From: Prasinococcaceae sp. CCMP 1430
Taxonomy: Eukaryota > Prasinodermophyta > Palmophyllophyceae > Prasinococcales > Prasinococcaceae
Reading direction: 5' to 3'
DNA: 25,051 nucleotides
Assembly: GCA_013416795.1 (NCBI GenBank)
Contig: RQSC01000267.1
Location: forward strand, 2,100-27,150
In this document: in pieces, positions 9,579 to 16,527 of the stretch
How the letters are laid out: every line of letters starts with the position of its first letter
Numbering within the stretch: the stretch's first letter is position 1
The notes under the pieces: generated by a model
What the model was told of the DNA's origin: nothing
What the model saw: only the letters and a program-made list of their open reading frames with translations
Database searches by the model: none
Translations under genes and position numbers: made by a program

Positions 9579-10343
9579 TCAGGAAGAATCGCTCGCCCTC
9601 GTCGCCTGCGCAGCCTCGACGCGCGCGATCTCCGCCTCGGTCTCGATGCCGAGCGCGGGCAGGATGGCGCGCGCGGTCCTCCACACGTCGCCGCGCGCCA
9701 GGCGGTACTCGGCGACGAGCCACTTGTGCAGCACCGCGCCGCGGTCGCCGTGCGCGATCTCCTCGGGGCCGAGGCAGGCCTCGATGTTGCGCAGGAGCGC
9801 CGAGGGGGCCGCGTCGCCCAGCTCGGCCGTGCGCGCCATGTTGGCCATAAGCTCGTCCGCGAGAGCGGGCGAAGAGGCCAGGTGCGCCCAGTGGCGCAGC
9901 CGCGCGCGGCGCTCGTCGTCCCCCGCGTCTGCGGCGACCTCAGCGCCGCGAAGGAGGACGAGCGATAGGACGGAGATGGCGGTGGCCTCGTCCTCCTCGC
10001 GCTGGGCGCCCTCCGGCCAGAGGCGCTCATTGCCCTCTAGAAGGCGCAGCAGCTCGCCGCACGCCTCCTTCTTGGCCAGCTTCTTGTGCTCGTGCCAGCG
10101 CGAGCGCGCGCCGGGGCCGTTGTGCAGCTGGACGAAGCAGCGATAGGCCGCGCGCAGGGCGCGCGGGCGGCGGTCCATCGCCTGCACCGATACGGGCACG
10201 CGCGGAGCCGCCTCCTCGCGCTCCTCGAAGGCGAATGCCACCTCGGTGGCGAGGTCGCGCCCACGCCGCTGGAGGAACTCGTTGAGCAGCGACACGCCGT
10301 CGGCGTGCCGCGCTGCGTCGTCCCGTTCGGGGAGGGAGGCCAT
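9579..10343 (-). CDS. dsRNA-binding-motif-like protein
   Basis: From ATG at 10343-10341 to TGA at 9581-9579, 254 residues with no intron needed. The frame stays open upstream to 10667, but the ATG at 10343 is preferred because the candidate core sequence starts here and an AT-richer, promoter-like stretch lies at 10431-10480. Residues about 17-103 fit the shape of a dsRNA-binding motif: helix 'LLNEFLQRRG', a central 'YRCFVQLHNGPG' strand, then 'HEHKKLAKKEACGELLRLL', matching the family's 'KK-x-AK-x-x-A' helix 2. The rest is Ala/Glu-rich helical sequence without a catalytic motif. It lies tail-to-tail with the 8563 gene. Function beyond possible dsRNA binding cannot be said. Confidence 0.6.
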   Translation of the reverse strand: MASLPERDDAARHADGVSLLNEFLQRRGRDLATEVAFAFEEREEAAPRVPVSVQAMDRRPRALRAAYRCFVQLHNGPGARSRWHEHKKLAKKEACGELLRLLEGNERLWPEGAQREEDEATAISVLSLVLLRGAEVAADAGDDERRARLRHWAHLASSPALADELMANMARTAELGDAAPSALLRNIEACLGPEEIAHGDRGAVLHKWLVAEYRLARGDVWRTARAILPALGIETEAEIARVEAAQATRASDSS

Positions 10344-10750
10344 CGCCAGGGCCGCTCGACCCCGCGGGCCGGCGCCGTGCGGCCCGGCCTCGCCGCGCGC
10401 GTACGCGCCGTGTGGCGCGCGCGCGGCGGTACGGAAAAAATCCTCAACGCTCAAACGCCTCAAATTGTTTGTTTCTGTGCACGCCGGCACGCGCATGGCG
10501 TGCACCGCGCATGTGAGCACCCAGCAACTGCCGAATAGGCATTGCCACGTCCCCCAACTCTTGCTACACCTTTGTGCTGTGCACGATGGCGCGCGCCATG
10601 AGTCGTCGCAGACTGTCTCTCGACTTCCATTTTGTTTTACTCTCACTCGAGGAGCATGCAATGTCAATCAATGCAGAGAAAGGTCTCGGGATGCTACCGT
10701 GATGCTACGCGCAGCACGCACCCAGCCTGCCCGCCCGCCTGCCTGCCCGC
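10344..10750. other. Intergenic: promoter side of the dsRBM gene, 3' flank of gene B
   Basis: No convincing gene. 10431-10480 is distinctly AT-richer than its surroundings (a run of six A, then CAAATTGTTTGTTT) and probably carries the promoter or 5' UTR of the leftward dsRNA-binding-like gene. 10560-10750 should include the 3' UTR of gene B. Confidence 0.4.
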
Positions 10751-13700
10751 CTAGCAGTACTCGGCGACGCAGCGAGCGCCGAAGGACTTGCTGTCGACCA
10801 CGCACTTGCGCTTGCCGTTCTTGATGGCGATGTGCTTGCCCTTGCCGCAGGACTCGGTCGTCCACACGAGGAGCTTGTCGAGGCCGCAGCCGGTCCTGAT
10901 CGTGACGCCGTACTCCTCCGGAGCGGGGAGGCGCGCGCCCGCGTCGCCGCAGAACGCCCGCGCCTCCTCGAAGGAGCCCTTGAAGCACTCGCCGTCGGGC
11001 TTCGACGCAGCGCACAGCTTGGCCTCGTCGTCGAACTTCCACGCCTTCTTGTCGTCCTGCTGCTGGCAGCACACCCCGGAGGAGGGGGAGCCGTCGTCGC
11101 CGTCGGCCGGCCCGGTCTGCCCGCCCTCGTCGCCGTCGCACGTGGGCATGCAGCACCGCACGCCGAACTTGCGCCCCGCCGCGGCGCACACGGAGGGCCC
11201 GCCGTCGCCGCGGCGCGCGATGAACTTGTTGGCGCCGGCCTTGCCGCAGGTCTCGTTGGTCCACACGAACTTCTTGTCGAGGCCGCAGCCGGTGCCGATC
11301 GCCGCCGACACGAGCGCGTCGGCCGAGCACAGCTCGGCGCCCTCGTCGGCGCAGATCTGCGCGGCGGCCGTCCAGCCCTTCGACTTGAAGCAGCGGTCGC
11401 CCTTCTTGAGCTTGGAGGCGCCGCACATGTTCCCCGACACCTTCCAGTCGGGCTGGTCGCGCTCGCAGCACTGGCCCCTTTCGAAGCGCGTGGGCGCGGG
11501 CGTGGGCCTCGGCGTGGGCTTGTTGGTCGGCGACTTGGTCGGCGCGTACGTGGGCGCGGGCGTGGGCCTGGGGGTGGGCCTGGCCGTGGTGGGCGACTTC
11601 GTCGGGCTCTTCGTGGGCGAGTGCGTAGAGGTGGGGGACTTGGTGGGCTTGTACGTGGGCCGCTTGGTGGGGGCCTTGGTCGGCGGCGGCACGTGCCCGC
11701 GGAACCAGCCGACGAACCAGCCGTACCCGCACCCGAACCCGCACCCGAGCAGGCGCCGCCACCCGCTGAACCAGCCGCTGAACCACCCCGCCTCCTTGGG
11801 AGGCAGCGTGGGCGCCTTGGTGGGCGACGCCGTCGGGAGCGCCGGGCAGTGCGTCGGGCCCACCGCATCGCCGCACGAGAAGTACGACTTGCGCTCGCAG
11901 CCGGCGGGCTTGCAGAAGCACTCGGTGGGGTCAACAGGGCCCTTGCCCGGCGGACCGCCGCACTCGACCGTGGCGCCCTCGCGCTCCAGGCACGGCATGT
12001 CCACCTCAAAGAGCGCCGAGTTGTCCTCGAAGAGCACGAGCGCGTGGGGGGTGGCCAGCTCGACGAGCGACTGCATGTTGACGGCGTCGAGCGCGTGCTC
12101 CTCGGTGACCACGAAGACGCCGGCGTCGCACCGGTTCAGGTTGAACTCGTGCCTGCCGCACGACGAGTGGCACGGGCTGACGCCCGAGCAGTCGCGGTGC
12201 GTCGGGCCCACGGCCTCGAGCTTGGGCGTCACGATGGTGTAGAGCATGGTGGCGTTGCGCACCACGAAACCCTCGCCGTTCTCGCTGCAGACGCAGCGGC
12301 CCTCCCACGCCGGGCGCGGCAGGTAGTGCACGTGCTCGAGCGCGGGCAGGTAGAGGCAGGGCAGCACGGTGTTCACGATGCTCAGGTCGCCCGCGGTCGA
12401 GATGAGCGAGCTCAGGTCGAGGTCGGTCAGGCGGTAGTCGTTCTCGAAGGAGACGCTCGAGGAGGGGGGGTCCACACCCACCGGGTAGACGTGCTTGAGC
12501 GCGCCCAGGTTGACGGTGGTGAGCTCGGGGTTGTCCTCGATGTCGATCTTCGAGGTGAGCACGAGGCTGCCGAGCTGGATGGTGCGCAGCGCGTCGTTGT
12601 CCTCCACCTCGGTCTCGCCCTGGACGAAGACGAGCTTGGGCGCGCCGAAGTACATCAGGGCCATGTTGTCGTCCACCTCGAGCTCGCGGTCGACAGTGTC
12701 GGGGCCGAACTGGACGTTGTACTCGCCGCCGCCGACCACGACGAGCTCGGGCAGGGCAAGGTACTCGAGGGCCTCGTTATCGTCCACCTCGACGGAGCCG
12801 GCCGTCACGAGGCTGCCCAGGTGCACGCGCTTCAGCATGGGCAGCCACTCAAGCTCGAGCTCGCCCAGCACGGCCTTGAGAGCGCTGAGGTCGATCTCCT
12901 CGATGAACGCCTGCTGCCTCTCCCTGTCCTCGCCGCTGAGTTGGTCGATGCCGGCCTTCTCGCCGCCCACCACGACGAGCGCCGACAGGTCGAGCACGGG
13001 GCCCAGCAGGCGCAGGTCCTCGATGTACAGGTTGTCGCGCACGGCGCGCAGGCCGCTGAGGTCGAAGGACGCGAGGAGCATGTCTGGGTTGTCACATGGC
13101 GCGTGTTCTGTGACAAATTCCTCGTCATCGCTGCAACACGTGGCGGCGCTGGTCAGTGCACGTCCAGAGCATGGCAAGGGCGTGCAGAGCGCGAGCGGCC
13201 GCGCCGCGCACCAGTTCCACAGCCGCAGGTCGTCGCCGACGTAGACGAGGTCGCGCGCGGTGAACTCCACGAGGTTGTACGAGCCGATCACGTGGAAGTC
13301 CTCGACGGTCGCCTGCAGGTGAGGCAGGTGGATGGAGCCCACGTCGTCCTCCGCCTTGGACTCGATGTCGTAGGCCACCTTGCAGCCCGCCTCGGCCACC
13401 TCGTGCAGCGTGTACTCGGGTTCGCAGTCATCGGAGTCGTCGCAGGCCTCGCGCAGCTTCTCGTAGTAGCAGAAGACGTCGTCCGAGCCGATGCCCGCGC
13501 CGCACGGCTGCGTGGGCGGCAGGCACTGCGAGGACACGGCGTTGTCAAAGTTGTTGCACTCGCACTGCGTGATGTCCGCGCAGTCGAGCGAGGCGACCTC
13601 CTCGAGGCACTGCAGCTCCACGATGGGCAAGTTCTTGTTGCCCACGATGTCCACGTGGCCGGTCACGTTGCGCAGCGCGGTCAGGTCGAGCAGCTCCATG

Positions 13701-15346
13701 CGGTAGTTGTCGGTGACGGTGACGAAGGCCGGCGTGGTGTAGTAGTACTCGTAGTCGAAGATCTCCTCGAGGTGCGGCATGACGCTCATCACCAGCTGGT
13801 AGTTCTTGGAGACCATGAGGCCGCCGTAGATGACCTCCAGGCGCGGCGCGAAGACGAAGCGCAGCGCGTCGTTGTAGGTGATCACCACGTTGCCCCACAC
13901 GCGCCAAAGGGCGTCGAAGTTCAGCGCGAGCAGCGCCGGGTTGGCGCTCACGTCGATCGAGCCGCCGACGGACACGACGTCGCGCAGCACGACCGTCGCC
14001 AGCTGGTCGTTCTCCTTGATCTCAATGGTTGGCAGCTCCATGTCCTCGTCGCGGTAGCTGCAGCTCGAGTGCTCGAAGCACGCGCCGCACCCAAGGTCGG
14101 TCGCCCAGTGGCACAGGTCGGCGTACTCCGGGTCGAAGCCCTCGCGCGTGCACGAGCCGTGCTCGGAGTCGTCGTAGCACGTCTGCGCACCGGCGAGCCA
14201 GCACAGGCCGCACACGACGGCGGGCGGGTGGGCGGCGAGCAGCGACTCGGCGCCGGCGTAGACGAGGTGCGGGTTGTGCTCGACGCTGAGACGGCCGAGC
14301 AGGAAGAGCATCTCGCGCAGGTCGAGCGCAGCCAAGCGCGCGTTGTCGCGCACGATGATGTCGTCGGTCACCACGAGCACATTGGAGAGCGTCGCCAGCG
14401 AGGCGAGCGCGCGGTTGGTCTCGAAGAGGATGTCGCCGTTCACGGCGCGCAGCGAGGAGAGGTCCACGGCCTCGAGCGCGTCGGTGCGCACGACCTCGAG
14501 GTCGCCGTTGACGAAGAGGAGCTTGCCCATGTCCACGACTGGGCCGAGGAGCGGGTGCTTGGCAATGCGCAGGCCGCCGGGGGCCTTGAGCCTGTAGGGC
14601 GCCTTGCCGAAGGTGTCGGGGTCCACCACGGCAGCGCCGCGGTAGTCGATGGCCTCGGCGGTGATGTTGCCCAGCGCCTCGCGCCACGCGGCAAGGAAGT
14701 CGTCAGTGGAGTCGGCGTCGGGCGCGAAGGCATCGGGGAGGGAGGTCACCGGCGTCGGAATGGCCTCGACGTCGTCGGCTCCCATCGATACGCCCCCGCC
14801 CGATGTCGAGCCGAGCCACCAGTCCGGCGCGTCAGCGGGGCAGTTGTATCCGAACACGGCCCTGAGCGAGCGGAGGTCGAGGTGCTCCAACGCGCTTGAG
14901 CCGTCGTGGCGGCCCTCGATCTCGACCTTGCCCTCTACGGCCCTGAGCCCCGAGAGGTCGATGCCCGTCACGTTGGTGGTGGAGATCTCGAGGTTGGCGT
15001 ACGTCCCGCAAGGCGCGCGGTTGGGAGCCACGATGGAGCGCAGTTTTGACGCGTCGATGAAGCCCTCGTCTTTCTTGCCCGCGCCCGCGCTGGTGACGTT
15101 GCCGAAGACGACGGTGCAGCCACGGTGCGCCACCTCGGCAAGCGTGAAGCCCTCCGCGGTCGGCGGCGCATTGCAAACGACGCGGTCGCGCGGCGGAAGT
15201 GGCCCAAAGTCGGCGGTGACGGCGTCCTGTGGCGCGTCCTCGGCGCGGGCGATGCCAGCGCCAGCGCTGGCCACGGCAGCGAGCGCTGCCGCCGCCGCGA
15301 AACGCGAGGCGCCACCGCGCCCGCGGCGGCGATGCTGCGCGACCAT
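10751..15346 (-). CDS. Gene B: secreted L-domain-like / linker / Cys-rich protein, intact paralogue of gene A
   Basis: Read leftward from ATG at 15346-15344 (good GGCCATGG context) to TAG at 10753-10751; 1504 residues after removing an 81-bp intron at 13211-13131 (GTGCGC...TTGCAG). The intron position is shared with gene A. Since 81 is a multiple of three and lacks stops, the unspliced frame is also open. Architecture follows gene A: signal peptide ending GIARAED, leucine-rich L-domain-like repeats, Pro-Thr linker, two Cys-rich modules ending AEYC. It differs at 11691-11792, where a 34-residue Gly/Trp/Phe-rich segment replaces Pro-Thr sequence. Stretches matching gene A at about 6041-6738 are identical by eye, while the 5' end is clearly diverged. 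Likely cell-surface or extracellular protein; partner unknown. A GTG-started extension to 15628 is rejected. Confidence 0.85.
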   Translation of the reverse strand: MVAQHRRRGRGGASRFAAAAALAAVASAGAGIARAEDAPQDAVTADFGPLPPRDRVVCNAPPTAEGFTLAEVAHRGCTVVFGNVTSAGAGKKDEGFIDASKLRSIVAPNRAPCGTYANLEISTTNVTGIDLSGLRAVEGKVEIEGRHDGSSALEHLDLRSLRAVFGYNCPADAPDWWLGSTSGGGVSMGADDVEAIPTPVTSLPDAFAPDADSTDDFLAAWREALGNITAEAIDYRGAAVVDPDTFGKAPYRLKAPGGLRIAKHPLLGPVVDMGKLLFVNGDLEVVRTDALEAVDLSSLRAVNGDILFETNRALASLATLSNVLVVTDDIIVRDNARLAALDLREMLFLLGRLSVEHNPHLVYAGAESLLAAHPPAVVCGLCWLAGAQTCYDDSEHGSCTREGFDPEYADLCHWATDLGCGACFEHSSCSYRDEDMELPTIEIKENDQLATVVLRDVVSVGGSIDVSANPALLALNFDALWRVWGNVVITYNDALRFVFAPRLEVIYGGLMVSKNYQLVMSVMPHLEEIFDYEYYYTTPAFVTVTDNYRMELLDLTALRNVTGHVDIVGNKNLPIVELQCLEEVASLDCADITQCECNNFDNAVSSQCLPPTQPCGAGIGSDDVFCYYEKLREACDDSDDCEPEYTLHEVAEAGCKVAYDIESKAEDDVGSIHLPHLQATVEDFHVIGSYNLVEFTARDLVYVGDDLRLWNWCAARPLALCTPLPCSGRALTSAATCCSDDEEFVTEHAPCDNPDMLLASFDLSGLRAVRDNLYIEDLRLLGPVLDLSALVVVGGEKAGIDQLSGEDRERQQAFIEEIDLSALKAVLGELELEWLPMLKRVHLGSLVTAGSVEVDDNEALEYLALPELVVVGGGEYNVQFGPDTVDRELEVDDNMALMYFGAPKLVFVQGETEVEDNDALRTIQLGSLVLTSKIDIEDNPELTTVNLGALKHVYPVGVDPPSSSVSFENDYRLTDLDLSSLISTAGDLSIVNTVLPCLYLPALEHVHYLPRPAWEGRCVCSENGEGFVVRNATMLYTIVTPKLEAVGPTHRDCSGVSPCHSSCGRHEFNLNRCDAGVFVVTEEHALDAVNMQSLVELATPHALVLFEDNSALFEVDMPCLEREGATVECGGPPGKGPVDPTECFCKPAGCERKSYFSCGDAVGPTHCPALPTASPTKAPTLPPKEAGWFSGWFSGWRRLLGCGFGCGYGWFVGWFRGHVPPPTKAPTKRPTYKPTKSPTSTHSPTKSPTKSPTTARPTPRPTPAPTYAPTKSPTNKPTPRPTPAPTRFERGQCCERDQPDWKVSGNMCGASKLKKGDRCFKSKGWTAAAQICADEGAELCSADALVSAAIGTGCGLDKKFVWTNETCGKAGANKFIARRGDGGPSVCAAAGRKFGVRCCMPTCDGDEGGQTGPADGDDGSPSSGVCCQQQDDKKAWKFDDEAKLCAASKPDGECFKGSFEEARAFCGDAGARLPAPEEYGVTIRTGCGLDKLLVWTTESCGKGKHIAIKNGKRKCVVDSKSFGARCVAEYC
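11691..11792. other. 102-bp un-reversed complement of the gene A linker segment
   Basis: Compared base by base, 11691-11792 equals the complement of 4406-4507 in the same left-to-right order at all 102 positions, while flanking bases align normally between genes A and B. In protein, each codon of gene A is complemented: Pro-Thr becomes Gly-Trp or Gly-Cys, Lys becomes Phe, Ala-Ala-Asp-Glu becomes Arg-Arg-Leu-Leu. The plus strand switches from G-rich flanks to a C-rich block and back. Confidence 0.95.
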
Positions 15347-15357
15347 GGCCGCCGCGG

Positions 15358-15369
15358 CCAATAAATAGG
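15358..15369 (-). promoter_or_regulatory. TATA-like element upstream of gene B
   Basis: On the minus strand the sequence reads CCTATTTATTGG, ending about 12 bases before the gene B ATG. It stands out in otherwise GC-saturated DNA. If it is a core promoter the 5' UTR would be extremely short, so it may instead be an initiator or AT-rich leader element. Confidence 0.3.
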
Positions 15370-16320
15370 AACTGATCCGGTGGGGGGCTACAGGAGCGTC
15401 GAGGGGGGGTGGGGACGGCGTGTGCCGTGTGTGTGCGGTGTGGCGCTGCCGACCGCGCAGCGTGGCTCTGCGCACGGCACCGTCGCGCGCGGCCGCCACC
15501 ACGCATGCTTCATCGGTATGTTTGGCGCACGCGCACCCGCGCGTGCCGTGCGCAGCTGGAGCATGCCCCTCCCGGGACGCGGCGGTGGGGCGGGCGCGGC
15601 TCCTGATGCATGTCGCCCGCTTGCTCACGGGTGCGCGTCTGGCGCGCGCGCAGCCGGCACGCGTGCGCGCGGCCGCGCACGCGTGGCCGCGCGGCGCGGC
15701 CTTCGCCTGGCTGGTAGCCAGCCCTGAGCCCTCGTGTCAGCACCTCGCGCTGCATCGCCACGCGCATCTTTGCTTCTGCCGCACCCCGCCCCTGCTGCGG
15801 CTGTTGTCCCCCCCCACCCCCCTCCTCTGCTCCGCCCCTCGTCTGCGATGTGACAGCGCGTTTGCGCTCGGCCGCGCGCGCGCGCGCGCGGCCGCCGAGC
15901 CGGCGCGCGCGCCGACGCGCCCTGGTCGGATCGGACGCGCGATCGGAAAAACAGGCAGTGCGTTTGCCCTGGGACCCGCATCGCATTGCGAGTGATGTCC
16001 CCTTTTAGCGTTTCGTTCCGTCTGTTCTCCCGCACTCCATTCCGTTTCGAAAACGTCCGAAACGCGCACCAAACGCGAACGCGCCGCCGCCGCGTACGAT
16101 GGGAGCGTTTCAGCCCTCCGGAGGCGCTCGTACCATCGGTCGGACGGTGGTGTCTGTCTCTCCCCGCTCCCGTTCCCGATTTTTTTTTTTCTTCGTTTGC
16201 GCGGGCGGGCGACGGCTGCCGCGCGGGCCGCGGCCAAAGGGCCGCCCGCATCGAATGCGTGCGGGCCATCGCTCGGATCGAAGTTCGAACGCGACGCGCG
16301 CGCAACGGCACGCCGACCGG

Positions 16321-16440
16321 GGCAGGGGTGGGGGTGGGGGTGGGGGGAGGAGGGACGACGGAGGAGGGGGAGGAGGGACGAGGGACGAGGGACAGGGGCA
16401 CGAGGAGGGACAGAGGGTGAGAGGGAAGGGAGGGGAAGGG
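16321..16440 (+). repeat. Purine-rich tract with G-quadruplex potential
   Basis: Four or more runs of 4-6 G separated by single T (about 16324-16347) form a canonical G-quadruplex motif, followed by about 90 bases of nearly pure GA sequence. It lies 90-200 bases before the preferred ATG of the coiled-coil gene, on its coding strand, so it would fall in the promoter or 5' UTR. Confidence 0.7.
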
Positions 16441-16527
16441 ATGGGCGCGGGCAGGGAGAGGGGCGCGCCACACCTGCTCGGCGCGCAGGCGAAGCGTGCA
16501 CGCGCCGGCGCCGGCGCCGCGCGCGCC

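Larger units (their letters stand above)
15347..16527. other. Divergent intergenic region between gene B and the coiled-coil gene
   Basis: Both neighbours start outward from here, so this 1.2 kb should hold two promoters and 5' UTRs. Reading frames on both strands are low-complexity and lack motifs. It includes a C-run at 15808-15822, alternating CG at about 15874-15892, a ten-T run near 16180, and a purine-rich G-run tract at 16321-16440. Confidence 0.5.

Noticed and set aside
8161-10030. Long minus-strand frames across the 8563 gene
   Set aside because: Arg/Pro/Ala-rich products without motifs, crossing an intron microsatellite and the GT tract; typical of high-GC shadows.
11691-11792. Simple inversion of the linker segment in gene B
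   Set aside because: The plus strand here does resemble Pro-Thr coding, which first suggested inversion, but the reverse complement of 4406-4507 does not align; the un-reversed complement matches at every position.
11691-11792. Gly-Trp repeats as an Argonaute-binding hook
   Set aside because: The protein has a signal peptide and Cys-rich extracellular modules, and the Gly-Trp pattern is explained by complementing Pro-Thr codons.
10832-14899. 1355-codon open frame on the plus strand
   Set aside because: It is antisense to gene B; its Val/Glu/His/Ala-rich product is the shadow of GC-rich leucine-repeat codons and has no domain.
15347-15628. N-terminal extension of gene B to a GTG at 15628
   Set aside because: The ATG at 15346 has a good context and is followed at once by a signal peptide; the extension is not conserved in gene A.
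16099-16527. Longer N-terminus of the coiled-coil gene
   Set aside because: The extra 143 residues come from poly-T, CG-rich and purine-tract DNA; the repeated SALM motif marks 16528 as the start.
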